Shown one piece after another: positions 26,263-34,191 of a stretch of DNA of 61,045 nt. Under the pieces are notes generated by a model, which saw only the letters and a program-made list of their open reading frames with translations, was not told where the DNA came from and did not search any database. Made by a program: the position numbers and the translations under genes. Every line of letters starts with the position of its first letter. Positions within the stretch are counted from its first letter, which is position 1. Source of the stretch: Bacteroidaceae bacterium (GTDB lineage: Bacteria > Bacteroidota > Bacteroidia > Bacteroidales > Bacteroidaceae); the NCBI GenBank assembly GCA_017965425.1, contig JAGCPY010000046.1:1-61045 (forward strand), read 5' to 3'.

Positions 26263-26354
26263 TATAGGTTTTCCGTTAAACCTTTATAGATTTCCGTCAA
26301 CACGTATATAGGTTCTGCGATGAACGTATATACGTGTCGGGCGTAAGGTATAGA
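26263..26354. repeat. 22-nt period repeat, TATAGG-type array
   Basis: Five TATAG or TATAC cores begin at 26263, 26285, 26307, 26329 and 26349, giving spacings of 22, 22, 22 and 20. Each is followed by a TTNNCG-like stretch. The array fills the gap between the terminator and the convergent SulP stop. Confidence 0.75.
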
Positions 26355-26356
26355 CG

Positions 26357-28066
26357 TTATGGCTGTTGGGTCAATACCTCTTGGGCACGTTGCAAAGCCT
26401 GATTGATGTGCGGTTGGATATTCTCCTCGCCGACAATCTCACCGAAATCGTTTTTCATCAACACCTCATGCACTTTCGGGTTGACGCCCGAGAGGATGAT
26501 GTGTATGCCCTGCTGGCGTGACATTTCCACGAGGTTCTGCAGGTTGTGCATACCTGTACTATCGACGAACGGCACCTTACGCATTCGGATGATGCGCACC
26601 TTGGGCCTTTTCGCCATGCGTCCCATGATTTCCTCGAAGCGGTTGGCGATGCCGAAGAAGAACGGGCCGTTGATTTCATAAACCTCACAACCGTCGGGGA
26701 TGCGGAAGTGCTCGAGGTTGGTGGCCTCGAAGTCCACCTCTGTGGCAGGGTCAATCTCGTCGGTGAGCACGCTGACCTGGGTGGTCTCGGCCATACGGCG
26801 CATACACAACAGGCAGGCAAGCATCAGACCCACCTCAATCGCTACGGTCAGGTCGAAGATAACGGTGAGGAAGAACGTGATGAGCAACACCGAGATGTCG
26901 GACTTCGGGTTCTTCAGCAACTGGCGGAAAGTGCGCCATCCACTCATGTTGTAGGCCACGATGACGAGTACGCCTGCCAGACAAGCCATGGGGATGTACT
27001 GCGCGTAGGGCATGAGAATGAGGAAGATGAGCAGCAGCACTGCCGCGTGGATGATGCCGGCGACGGGTGTGCGTCCGCCATTGTTGATGTTCGTCATCGT
27101 TCGTGCAATAGCTCCAGTGGCGGGGATGCCGCCGAAGATGGGGCTGACCAGATTGGCCACCCCTTGTGCAATCAGCTCCTGGTTGCTGTCGTGGCGGTCG
27201 CCAATCACACCGTCGGCCACGGTGGCAGACAACAGCGACTCAATGGCACCGAGGACGGCGATGGTCACGGCAGGGGCAAAAAGTTGGCGGATGACCTCCC
27301 ATGAGATATCGGGCACGGCCGGAGCCGGCAGGGTGGCATTGATTCGGAAACGGTCGCCGATGGTGTCCACGTTCTCGGCCAAACCATAGTTCTTCAAGAT
27401 GAGCACGCCCACGGTCATGACGATGATGGCTACGAGGGAACCCGGAATCTTGTTGAGGGCAGAGAGGTGGCCGTTTACATATTTGGCTTTGACGATGAAA
27501 GGCCAGCAGGCGATGAGAGCGACGCTGCCGATGCCCACGATGGCACTCCACCCATCCACGCTGTTGAAATTCTGCGCGTAGCATACCCATTTCGACATGA
27601 AATCGGCAGGAATGCTGCCCTCGATGCTCAAGCCCAGAAGGTCTTTCACCTGCGTGGTGAAGATGGTCAGTGCGATGCCGGAGGTGAAACCAACGACGAT
27701 GGGGTAGGGTATGTATTTGATAATGGTGCCTAAGCGGAAGAGCCCCAGCATGATGAGGAAGACGCCAGCCAGCACGGTGGCAATCATCAGGCCTTGGATA
27801 CCGTATTGCTGGATGATGCCGGCAATGATGACGATGAAAGCGCCTGTAGGGCCTCCGATTTGCACGCGTGAACCGCCGAGCAGCGAGATGATGAGGCCGG
27901 CCACGATGGCGGTGATGATGCCCTGTTCGGGCGTGACGCCCGACGCGATACCGAAAGCGATGGCCAGCGGCAGGGCGACAATGCCGACGATGATGCCCGC
28001 CATGAGATCCTTGGTGAACGTTTCGCGGTTATAGTTTTTGAGGCAGTGGAGAAGAGATGGTTTCAT
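26357..28066 (-). CDS. SulP-family anion transporter with STAS domain
   Basis: The 569-residue membrane protein has the SulP (SLC26-like) fold: a start LMAGIIVGIVALPLAIAF, the GGPTGAFIVIIAGI segment, VGFTSGIALTIF, and a run of hydrophobic spans to about residue 420. A cytoplasmic STAS domain follows (about 450-560) with the VDSTGMHNLQNL motif around the conserved Asp-Ser. Family members move sulfate, bicarbonate or other anions; the substrate cannot be read from sequence. It stands alone, with its own promoter at 28089-28096. Confidence 0.92.
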   Translation of the reverse strand: MKPSLLHCLKNYNRETFTKDLMAGIIVGIVALPLAIAFGIASGVTPEQGIITAIVAGLIISLLGGSRVQIGGPTGAFIVIIAGIIQQYGIQGLMIATVLAGVFLIMLGLFRLGTIIKYIPYPIVVGFTSGIALTIFTTQVKDLLGLSIEGSIPADFMSKWVCYAQNFNSVDGWSAIVGIGSVALIACWPFIVKAKYVNGHLSALNKIPGSLVAIIVMTVGVLILKNYGLAENVDTIGDRFRINATLPAPAVPDISWEVIRQLFAPAVTIAVLGAIESLLSATVADGVIGDRHDSNQELIAQGVANLVSPIFGGIPATGAIARTMTNINNGGRTPVAGIIHAAVLLLIFLILMPYAQYIPMACLAGVLVIVAYNMSGWRTFRQLLKNPKSDISVLLITFFLTVIFDLTVAIEVGLMLACLLCMRRMAETTQVSVLTDEIDPATEVDFEATNLEHFRIPDGCEVYEINGPFFFGIANRFEEIMGRMAKRPKVRIIRMRKVPFVDSTGMHNLQNLVEMSRQQGIHIILSGVNPKVHEVLMKNDFGEIVGEENIQPHINQALQRAQEVLTQQP

Positions 28067-28088
28067 AGGGCTGTAACGTTTTGTGCGG

Positions 28089-28096
28089 CAAAGGTA
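28089..28096 (-). promoter_or_regulatory. -7 box (TACCTTTG) for the SulP gene
   Basis: The minus strand reads TACCTTTG 22 nt upstream of the ATG at 28066, giving a very short leader. Confidence 0.65.
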
Positions 28097-28212
28097 CGCT
28101 TTTCCTGCTCTATCAGAAAAGGATTGAAAGAAAAAAGGTTGTAAAGTGTTTTTTTCTTGATTTATTCATGTCCAAGTGCTTGCAGACATCCTCCTCTTCA
28201 TTTTTCATGGAA

Positions 28213-28310
28213 AATCCCTCAATCCCTCACCTTTTGTGATAATCTTCTGTGTGAAAGACGCTTATAGGTGAGACTTTGGTGAGGGATAGGTGAGGGATGG
28301 TGAGGGATTT
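28213..28310 (+). repeat. Fold-back repeat R1, copy C
   Basis: It starts AATCCCTCAATCCCTCACC and ends in GGTGAGGGA units, in the same orientation as copy A. Between 28066 and 28633 there is no gene; this gap holds the SulP promoter, R1 copies C and D, and a 22-nt array. Confidence 0.85.
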
Positions 28311-28386
28311 ACAGAAATATACAAAAAAGAGCGGAAAATGCTGAAGGAGAGCGAGTTAGCAAAGGAACTAAAAAGCACCTGTTTCC

Positions 28387-28484
28387 AAATCCCTCACCAT
28401 CCCTCACCTATCCCTCACCAAAGTCTCACCTGTAAGGTGCTGTTTCATAGCCTGATAGCGCAAAAGGTGAGGGATTGAGGGAGT
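28387..28484 (-). repeat. Fold-back repeat R1, copy D (inverted to C)
   Basis: Four CCCTCACC-like units, then GTAAGGTGCTGT and GGTGAGGGATTGAGG. It faces copy C across about 75 nt, so C and D can form one very long hairpin. Confidence 0.85.
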
Positions 28485-28544
28485 TTTGGCGAAACAGCAG
28501 GGTAGAGTGTGAGAGATGAGCCCCGCTTTCCGACGAATTGCCTT

Positions 28545-28605
28545 GAACGTGAACATCTTAGGTGTGGAAGGTGTACACGTTCCAGGCAAATGGTGTGCCT
28601 GTTCA
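28545..28605. repeat. 22-nt period repeat, three units
   Basis: GTG cores of GTGAACATC, GTGTACACG and GTGTGCCTG start at 28549, 28571 and 28593, exactly 22 nt apart. The centre unit is GGAAGGTGTACACGTTCC, the best palindromic form seen in the window. Confidence 0.75.
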
Positions 28606-28632
28606 GGCTTAGGGTTGTGGGTGTGTTGGCAG

Positions 28633-29259
28633 CTATTTCAACACCACTTTGCGCACTTTGCCGTCCGAGAAGCGTGCGAGGCTGATGCCACGCGGCTGTT
28701 TGTCGATGCGGCGACCGTCAAGTGTATAAAACTCCAGTGCGACCGGCTTTTGTGCATTGGCAGCTCCCACGTTGGCTTCCTCCGAATAGACAAAATGGAT
28801 GTTGACGGTGTAGGTCTTACCATTGATCTTCACCTCCAGCTTGGTCAGCATCTCGCCCTCTTGGTTGGGTTCGCAATCGAATTTAGCCATGATCTTGGAG
28901 GAAGCTGGCAGATCGAAGCTTTTTGAGAGCGAGGTGCCCTTGACTTGCATACAGTCTTGGCCCATGCACCATTGAATGCTTGAGCCTTTCAAGGTGTTGG
29001 TTTGAATAGTCACCGTACCGTCGCAGGAAAGCTTTCTCGAGGTTTTGTTCACAAGGAATAACCCGTTGTCTGCATCCCATGACGGGTTCGTGTCGCAGGT
29101 GAGCCATCCGAACAATGGGTCTTCTGTCGCTGCAATGTTGATGGTTGCCCCGTCCTCGAGTTCTTGGCCTTGGAACTGGAACACTGCGTCTTGTGCCTGC
29201 GCGACGAAGGCAAATAGCGAGGCGCAGAAAAGTGTAATGGAAGTAATGATTTTCTTCAT
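28633..29259 (-). CDS. Exported hypothetical protein with C-terminal tail
   Basis: The 208-residue product has a signal peptide (LFCASLFAFVAQAQ), a beta-rich body with four cysteines (CDTN, LSCDG, CMGQDC) and a C-terminal segment FYTLDGRRIDKQPRGISL, which resembles the short tails on exported Prevotella proteins. No known domain is recognised. Its ATG overlaps the stop codon of the Omp28 gene by four bases (ATGA), indicating translational coupling. It is last in the TlpA / DUF6029 / Omp28 operon, so a joint envelope role is likely. Confidence 0.72.
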   Translation of the reverse strand: MKKIITSITLFCASLFAFVAQAQDAVFQFQGQELEDGATINIAATEDPLFGWLTCDTNPSWDADNGLFLVNKTSRKLSCDGTVTIQTNTLKGSSIQWCMGQDCMQVKGTSLSKSFDLPASSKIMAKFDCEPNQEGEMLTKLEVKINGKTYTVNIHFVYSEEANVGAANAQKPVALEFYTLDGRRIDKQPRGISLARFSDGKVRKVVLK

Positions 29260-30122
29260 ATTGGATCTGTGTTTTGGTGAGTCGTCATGATTTTCTTTTC
29301 TGTCACCTGCACGACTCCGCTGTTGTCATAGACAAACGCGACGACAGCCATGTTCTCTGGCACCCATTCCGTGTCGAGGTTGCAGTTGAAGATGTGGCTG
29401 GTGATTTCTCCGGCAGCGGCTTGGTAGGTCTCTCCCCATTGTCCGTTGACGGTCTTGCGGAAGACATGTTGGTGGTTGTATGCTTGGTTGGCAGAGCCAT
29501 CGGGCATCATCTGAATGGCCGTGATGTTGCTCTCGATGAGCCAAAGCTGCAGGTGTCCGTTGACAGCCGCTCCGTTGATGATTTCCAAGGCGATGTGAGC
29601 CTGCCGAGTGTCGGGGTCGTAGTTGGTGGTCAGGCCCATCTGGATGTCGGTCGGCATCTGTATGGCCTCGCGAATGAGCGTTGCCCACTGGTCAACCGTC
29701 GAGATGTTGCCGCGCCGGTTGACATAGCCCATCGGTTCCTGAGTGATGCCCCAGTGGTCGTAGTAGGCATCGCCCTCTTCGGTGCGCAGTCCCAGGATGT
29801 TGTTTCTGGTGTAGAGTGCCAGCGGCCCTGAATGTATGCCCACGGCGATGATGGCACTGTCGCCGTATTCAGCTTTCAGCTTCTCAATTTCGGCTGCCGC
29901 GTTCGGGCAGTTGACGCAACGCTGTCCCGTGAAATCTTCGATGAGCACGGCGCGCATGGCTTGTGGCGGCTTCACAAAGATCAGTCGCTCGTCCTCCGAA
30001 ATAGTGGAGCAGGAGGCGAGGAAGAGGAGGGAAAGGAAGAAAAGAAAAGCCCCTCCCCTTGTCCTCCCTTGTAGGGACGGAGCGGATACTTTAGCAATAA
30101 GTCTTCTTATCAATGTTGTCAT
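29256..30122 (-). CDS. Omp28-related lipoprotein
   Basis: The product of about 288 residues is a predicted lipoprotein with Cys38 in LASC. It matches the Omp28 family: a thioredoxin-like N-terminal part with a CVNC pair (EDFTGQRCVNCPNAAAEI) and a C-terminal beta domain. The role of Omp28 is unsettled; the CxxC pair suggests thiol chemistry or an adhesin-like fold. The n-region before the signal (RLIAKVSAPSLQGRTRGG) is supplied by a repeat element and is shared with the non-homologous neighbour at 31891. A Met at 30122 is used; the frame is open upstream to 30239 but would overlap the next gene. Confidence 0.82.
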   Translation of the reverse strand: MTTLIRRLIAKVSAPSLQGRTRGGAFLFFLSLLFLASCSTISEDERLIFVKPPQAMRAVLIEDFTGQRCVNCPNAAAEIEKLKAEYGDSAIIAVGIHSGPLALYTRNNILGLRTEEGDAYYDHWGITQEPMGYVNRRGNISTVDQWATLIREAIQMPTDIQMGLTTNYDPDTRQAHIALEIINGAAVNGHLQLWLIESNITAIQMMPDGSANQAYNHQHVFRKTVNGQWGETYQAAAGEITSHIFNCNLDTEWVPENMAVVAFVYDNSGVVQVTEKKIMTTHQNTDPI

Positions 30123-30180
30123 TTCAGTCAATCTTTTCAAGTAATTGCCTCTTCCTGCAAGGGAGGGCGGGGGGAGGGTC
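30049..30180. repeat. Fold-back repeat spanning the Omp28 start codon
   Basis: The left arm (CCCTCCCCTTGTCCTCCCTTG) and right arm (GCAAGGGAGGGCGGGGGGAG, 30155-30174) are inverted to each other, and the start codon at 30120-30122 lies in the loop. A second copy with the same order lies at 31813-31942. The right arm ends 8 nt before the DUF6029 stop codon. Confidence 0.7.
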
Positions 30181-30187
30181 TTCACTT

Positions 30188-31891
30188 TTAGAAGTTGAAG
30201 TTGTAGGAGATGTTGAAGCCGCGTGTGGCCGGAATCCATCGACAGACGCCGCCGGTGCAGTTAAAGCCCGCGCGTGTGCGGCCGTAGGTGCCTTGCAGGC
30301 GGTGTGCGCCGACGCTGTAGGTGGCTCCGACCTGATAATAGTGGTTGTGGGTTTCGCCCACGTTGTACATGTCGCTGGCGGTGAACATCCAGTGCGGGTT
30401 CACGGACAGCTCCAGCAGCCCGAATGCCCAGTCGCCCTCGTCGTCCTTGGTGAAGAGGTATTGGCCTTCGCCGCGCAGGGTGAGCTTTTGGTTGATGCGC
30501 CATTTGGCTTCGCCGATGACGATGTGGCTGTTAATCATTCCGCCCTCACCTTCCACGGCCGTTTTGTTGTAGCGCTGGTACATGTACATCAGGTTGAGCT
30601 TCCATGCCGAGGTCAGCTTCTTGTCGAGTTGCACGTTAAGGTCTTGGTAATAGACCTCGTCGCCCCATCCCCAGAAAGGTGATGTGTAACCGTTTCGTTT
30701 GGTGGCATCGCCGGCAGCGGGCGGATCGACTTTCGGCGCGTGGACGTGCGAGAAGTTGATTTTCACGGTGGTTCCATACTTCCCTCCCAGCGGCGTCTTG
30801 CGTTTGAAGTTGTAGCCGAACTCCGCCTGGTAAGCCCATTCGCCCTGTGCGTTGGTGGCGTATGGATACAGCGCTGCGAGGGCGTAGGTGTGATCGAGCG
30901 TGAAGGCTGGCAGGTGGTTGATCATCGACGATGTGCCGAGCATGGTCCTGCGGCTGCGGAAAGACATGTTGTCGCTGCGTTTGGCTTGAAGGAGAATGCT
31001 CATTCCGCGCTTGGAATAGCTGCCGGAGAGCATGGCGACATAGCCGGGCCGATAGATGTATTTGTTGTCGAAGTTGGGGTCTTGTCCTTTCCGTGCATAT
31101 TCGGCAAGGATGTTCCATCCTCCTGTTTGCAGCCGTGCACGGACGTCAAAGGCGTGCACCATTGTGGGGAGGTTCAGGCGGTGGGTGGCATCCACGAAGA
31201 TGTCCTCGTCCTCTTCAAACTTGTTGACGTAGGAGCCGCCGACGGTGAGGTACGTGCCATTCTCTGCGAGCTTTGGCACCCATTCGTCCAGGCTCAGCTC
31301 GGCATCCGCTCCGCTGACCCACGCTTCGTTGTGCGCCCAGTAACGGCGTTGTCGTCCGCTGAGCACTTTGAGCGCGATGCCCTTGTAGGGTTGCCAAGCG
31401 ATGTGTGCTCCGCGCAGCGAGTTGTCGATGCCGAGGCTGCGTTCCTCGTAGGTGCGAAGAATGAACCCCGACCCGAACTGCTCGTAGAAGTCGCCAAGTG
31501 TGACCGCTCCGTCTTTCCATCTGACCTTGGTGTAGAAATGGGCCAGACCCCAGCCCTTGAAGTCGGGTTCGTAGCCGGGCAACGGGAATTGGTTCCATTC
31601 CAGCCGGGCACCGGCATCGACATATCGGCTTTGCAGGCGCAGGTCGGCATAGGTGTTGGCTCGTGCCCACGTGTCTCCTCTTTCGGCTCCAATCATGGAA
31701 TCGTTCTGAGGGATGAGGATGTCCGTCTGGATGCTGCCGCTTAATGTGGCGCGATCCTGCTGTTGGGCAAGGGCGGTCGAGCAGAAGAAACAAAGGAGCA
31801 AAAGGGAAGACACTCTCCCCGCCCTCCCTTGCAGGGACGGAGCGGTTACTTTAGCGATGAGCCTCTTGATTGTTTCTGACAAATCTATCAT
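30188..31891 (-). CDS. DUF6029 outer-membrane protein
   Basis: The 567-residue protein starts with a signal peptide (LLLLCFFCSTALAQ) and has the features of the DUF6029 family found next to Omp28 genes in Bacteroidota: GDFYEQFGSGFILRTYEERSLGIDNS near residue 130, then long amphipathic strands to the final aromatic residue in ISYNFNF, typical of a large outer-membrane beta-barrel. Function unknown. The N-terminal RLIAKVTAPSLQGRAG segment lies in a repeat element. It is second in the operon, with 64 nt after the TlpA gene occupied by that element and 65 nt before the Omp28 start. Confidence 0.8.
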   Translation of the reverse strand: MIDLSETIKRLIAKVTAPSLQGRAGRVSSLLLLCFFCSTALAQQQDRATLSGSIQTDILIPQNDSMIGAERGDTWARANTYADLRLQSRYVDAGARLEWNQFPLPGYEPDFKGWGLAHFYTKVRWKDGAVTLGDFYEQFGSGFILRTYEERSLGIDNSLRGAHIAWQPYKGIALKVLSGRQRRYWAHNEAWVSGADAELSLDEWVPKLAENGTYLTVGGSYVNKFEEDEDIFVDATHRLNLPTMVHAFDVRARLQTGGWNILAEYARKGQDPNFDNKYIYRPGYVAMLSGSYSKRGMSILLQAKRSDNMSFRSRRTMLGTSSMINHLPAFTLDHTYALAALYPYATNAQGEWAYQAEFGYNFKRKTPLGGKYGTTVKINFSHVHAPKVDPPAAGDATKRNGYTSPFWGWGDEVYYQDLNVQLDKKLTSAWKLNLMYMYQRYNKTAVEGEGGMINSHIVIGEAKWRINQKLTLRGEGQYLFTKDDEGDWAFGLLELSVNPHWMFTASDMYNVGETHNHYYQVGATYSVGAHRLQGTYGRTRAGFNCTGGVCRWIPATRGFNISYNFNF

Positions 31892-31942
31892 GTCTTGTTG
31901 GGTAATTGCCCCTTTCCTTCAAGGGAGGGCAGGGGGTGGGTC
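31813..31942. repeat. Fold-back repeat spanning the DUF6029 start codon
   Basis: CTCTCCCCGCCCTCCCTTGC (31813-31832) is inverted to TCAAGGGAGGGCAGGGGG (31919-31936). The ATG at 31889-31891 lies in the loop. It matches the element at 30049-30180, including a shared GGGACGGAGCGG and TACTTTAGC segment inside both coding regions. Confidence 0.7.
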
Positions 31943-31955
31943 CCTTGGTTTTCCC

Positions 31956-32450
31956 TTATTTCTTCACCAGTTCCCTCACCTTTTCAATCAACTCCTCTTC
32001 TGCACCGTCGGTGTAGCCGTTATGTTTATACACGACGTTGCCCGCGCCGTCACAGATGACGACATACGGAATCAGCTCTCCACCGAAGGTGCGACGCAGT
32101 TCGCTGTTGGGGTCAAGCAGCACGTCGTAGGTCCATCCGTGGTTATCGACCAAGGGCTTCACCTTGTTGGTGTTTTGTGCACGGTCGATGCTGATGGCGA
32201 AAAGCTTGACGCCCGTTTCCTCTTTCCATTCCTCATAGACTTCGGCAATGGCATCGAGCTCACGGTTACACGGCTTGCACCACGTGGCAAAGAAATCGAT
32301 GATGAACGGCTTGCCGTTGTTCGAGAGGGTGTCCATGCGGACGCTCTTGCCGTTGATGTCTTTCAGCGTGATGGCAGGCAGTTTCTGAGCCATCGTTTCA
32401 CCTGCGAAAAGGAACAGGAAGGAGATGAGTGTGATAAAAAGGTGTTTCAT
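31956..32450 (-). CDS. TlpA-like thioredoxin-fold oxidoreductase, exported
   Basis: The product of about 164 residues has a signal peptide (FLFLFAGETMAQ) and a thioredoxin fold of the TlpA/AhpC-TSA type with the redox motif WCKPC (FFATWCKPCNREL) and the cis-proline region GGELIPYVVI. It probably reduces or exchanges disulfides in the periplasm. As the first gene of the operon with two outer-membrane proteins, one having a CxxC pair, it may service their thiols (inference). I chose the ATG at 32450 because the promoter lies at 32478-32485. Confidence 0.88.
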   Translation of the reverse strand: MKHLFITLISFLFLFAGETMAQKLPAITLKDINGKSVRMDTLSNNGKPFIIDFFATWCKPCNRELDAIAEVYEEWKEETGVKLFAISIDRAQNTNKVKPLVDNHGWTYDVLLDPNSELRRTFGGELIPYVVICDGAGNVVYKHNGYTDGAEEELIEKVRELVKK

Positions 32451-32477
32451 CGTTACAAAGCATATAGTTTCAGGCGG

Positions 32478-32485
32478 CAAAGATA
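32478..32485 (-). promoter_or_regulatory. -7 box (TATCTTTG) for the TlpA operon
   Basis: The minus strand reads TATCTTTG 27 nt before the start at 32450. It is divergent from the promoter at 32591. Confidence 0.68.
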
Positions 32486-32590
32486 GTGAAAAATGGACGT
32501 GAACGCCAAAGATTTGTGGAATTTCTTTCAAAAGAAGGTCTTCGGGCGTAAAAAACTTAACTTTCTGTGCCGTTCATCTTCAAAAATGTC

Positions 32591-32598
32591 TATCTTTG
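32591..32598 (+). promoter_or_regulatory. -7 box (TATCTTTG) for the POT/M60 operon
   Basis: TATCTTTG lies 39 nt before the ATG at 32638 and rules out the upstream in-frame start at 32596. Confidence 0.68.
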
Positions 32599-32637
32599 CC
32601 ACCAAATTTATCTATTTATACACTAATCTCAACAACT

Positions 32638-34164
32638 ATGTTTGAAAACCAACCCAAAGGCCTCTATGCACTTGCACTGGCCAACACGGGCGAACGCTTC
32701 GGCTACTACACGATGATTGCCGTCTTCGCCCTCTTCCTTCGTGCCAACTTCGGCCTGGATCCCGATGTGGCAGGCATCATCTACAGTTCGTTCCTCGGAC
32801 TTGTCTATTTCCTCCCGCTCGTGGGCGGCATTCTGGCAGACAAGTTCGGCTTCGGGCGCATGGTCACCATCGGCATCATCGTGATGTTCTTTGGCTACCT
32901 CCTGCTCTCCGTGCCTCTTGGCGGTGGCGGTGTGGCGCTGGCCGGCATGTTCGCAGCCCTCTTGCTGATTAGCTTCGGCACGGGATTGTTCAAAGGCAAC
33001 CTTCAGGTCATGGTGGGAAATCTCTACGATGATGCACAGTTTGCCTCGCGGCGCGATTCAGGTTTTTCCATTTTCTATATGGCCATCAACATCGGCGCTC
33101 TTTTCGCTCCCACGGCTGCCGTACGCATCATGGAGTGGGCGCAAACCAGCCTGGGCTACAGCGAAAACGACTCCTACCACTTCGCTTTTGCCGTGGCGTG
33201 TGCCTCGCTCATCCTCAGCATCGCCATCTACTATGCCTTCCGTGCCACATTCCGTCACGTGGAGGGCGGAAAGAAAAAGGATGCCGCCGCCGAGGCTGCT
33301 CCCGTCGAGGAACTCTCTCCCGCCGAGACCCGTCAGCGCATTACCGCACTCATCCTCGTGTTTGCCGTGGTCATCTTCTTTTGGATGGCCTTCCATCAGA
33401 ATGGTCTTTCCCTGACGTTCTTTGCCAATGAGTTTACCCAGAAGACGGCTACCGGCATCGACACGATGGTTTTTGACGTCTGGAACCTCGTGGCCATTAT
33501 CTTCATCGTTTACGCCTTGTTCTCCTTCTTCCAGTCGAAGAGCGGTCAGACCAAGGCCATATCCGCTGCCATTGTCTTGGCCGCCGGTGCCTTCCTGGGC
33601 TGGCAGTACTCCAATGCCTCGGGTGAAGTCGCCATCAGCGCTCCCATCTTCCAGCAGTTCAATCCCTTCTATGTCGTGGCGCTGACACCGGTGTCCATGG
33701 CCATCTTTGGCGCTCTTGCTGCCAAGGGCAAGGAACCCAAGGCACCGCGCAAGATTGCGTACGGAATGATTGTGGCGGCTGTCGCTTTCTGCTTGATGAT
33801 CTTCGCCTCGCAAGGCCTGCTGACGCCCAACGAGCAGAAGGCCGCCATTGAGGCTGGCACGGCCACCTATCCCGCATCGCCCTATTGGCTTATCTCTGTC
33901 TATCTTGTCCTTACGTTTGGCGAGCTCCTGCTCAGCCCGATGGGCATCAGCTTCGTGTCGAAGGTGGCTCCTCCTAAATACAAAGGCATGATGATGGGCG
34001 GATGGTTCGTGGCTACGGCCATCGGCAACCTGCTCGTCAGTGTGGGCGGCATCCTCTGGGGCGGCCTTTCCCTGACCACTGTCTGGTTGGTCTTCGCCGG
34101 CCTCTGTCTGCTCTCTGCCCTCTTCATGTTTGCCATGATGAAGCGCCTCGAGAAAGTGGCCTAA
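32638..34164 (+). CDS. POT/PTR-family proton-coupled oligopeptide transporter
   Basis: The inner-membrane protein of about 508 residues has MFS topology and the POT signature: GERFGYYTMIAVFALFL in the first helix, GGILADKFGFGR, and a later FWMAFHQNGLSLTFF segment matching the family FWALFEQ-type motif with His in place of Glu-Gln context. POT carriers import di- and tripeptides with protons. The following genes encode an exported metalloprotease and another secreted protein with gaps of 27 and 35 nt, so import of peptides released outside is a likely job. Confidence 0.9.
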   Translation: MFENQPKGLYALALANTGERFGYYTMIAVFALFLRANFGLDPDVAGIIYSSFLGLVYFLPLVGGILADKFGFGRMVTIGIIVMFFGYLLLSVPLGGGGVALAGMFAALLLISFGTGLFKGNLQVMVGNLYDDAQFASRRDSGFSIFYMAINIGALFAPTAAVRIMEWAQTSLGYSENDSYHFAFAVACASLILSIAIYYAFRATFRHVEGGKKKDAAAEAAPVEELSPAETRQRITALILVFAVVIFFWMAFHQNGLSLTFFANEFTQKTATGIDTMVFDVWNLVAIIFIVYALFSFFQSKSGQTKAISAAIVLAAGAFLGWQYSNASGEVAISAPIFQQFNPFYVVALTPVSMAIFGALAAKGKEPKAPRKIAYGMIVAAVAFCLMIFASQGLLTPNEQKAAIEAGTATYPASPYWLISVYLVLTFGELLLSPMGISFVSKVAPPKYKGMMMGGWFVATAIGNLLVSVGGILWGGLSLTTVWLVFAGLCLLSALFMFAMMKRLEKVA

Positions 34165-34191
34165 TGTTTACATCTTTTTATCATTGATACA

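Noticed and set aside
28290-28589. Short frames across the gap between SulP and the secreted-protein gene
   Set aside because: They are made entirely of R1 repeat sequence and the 22-nt array.
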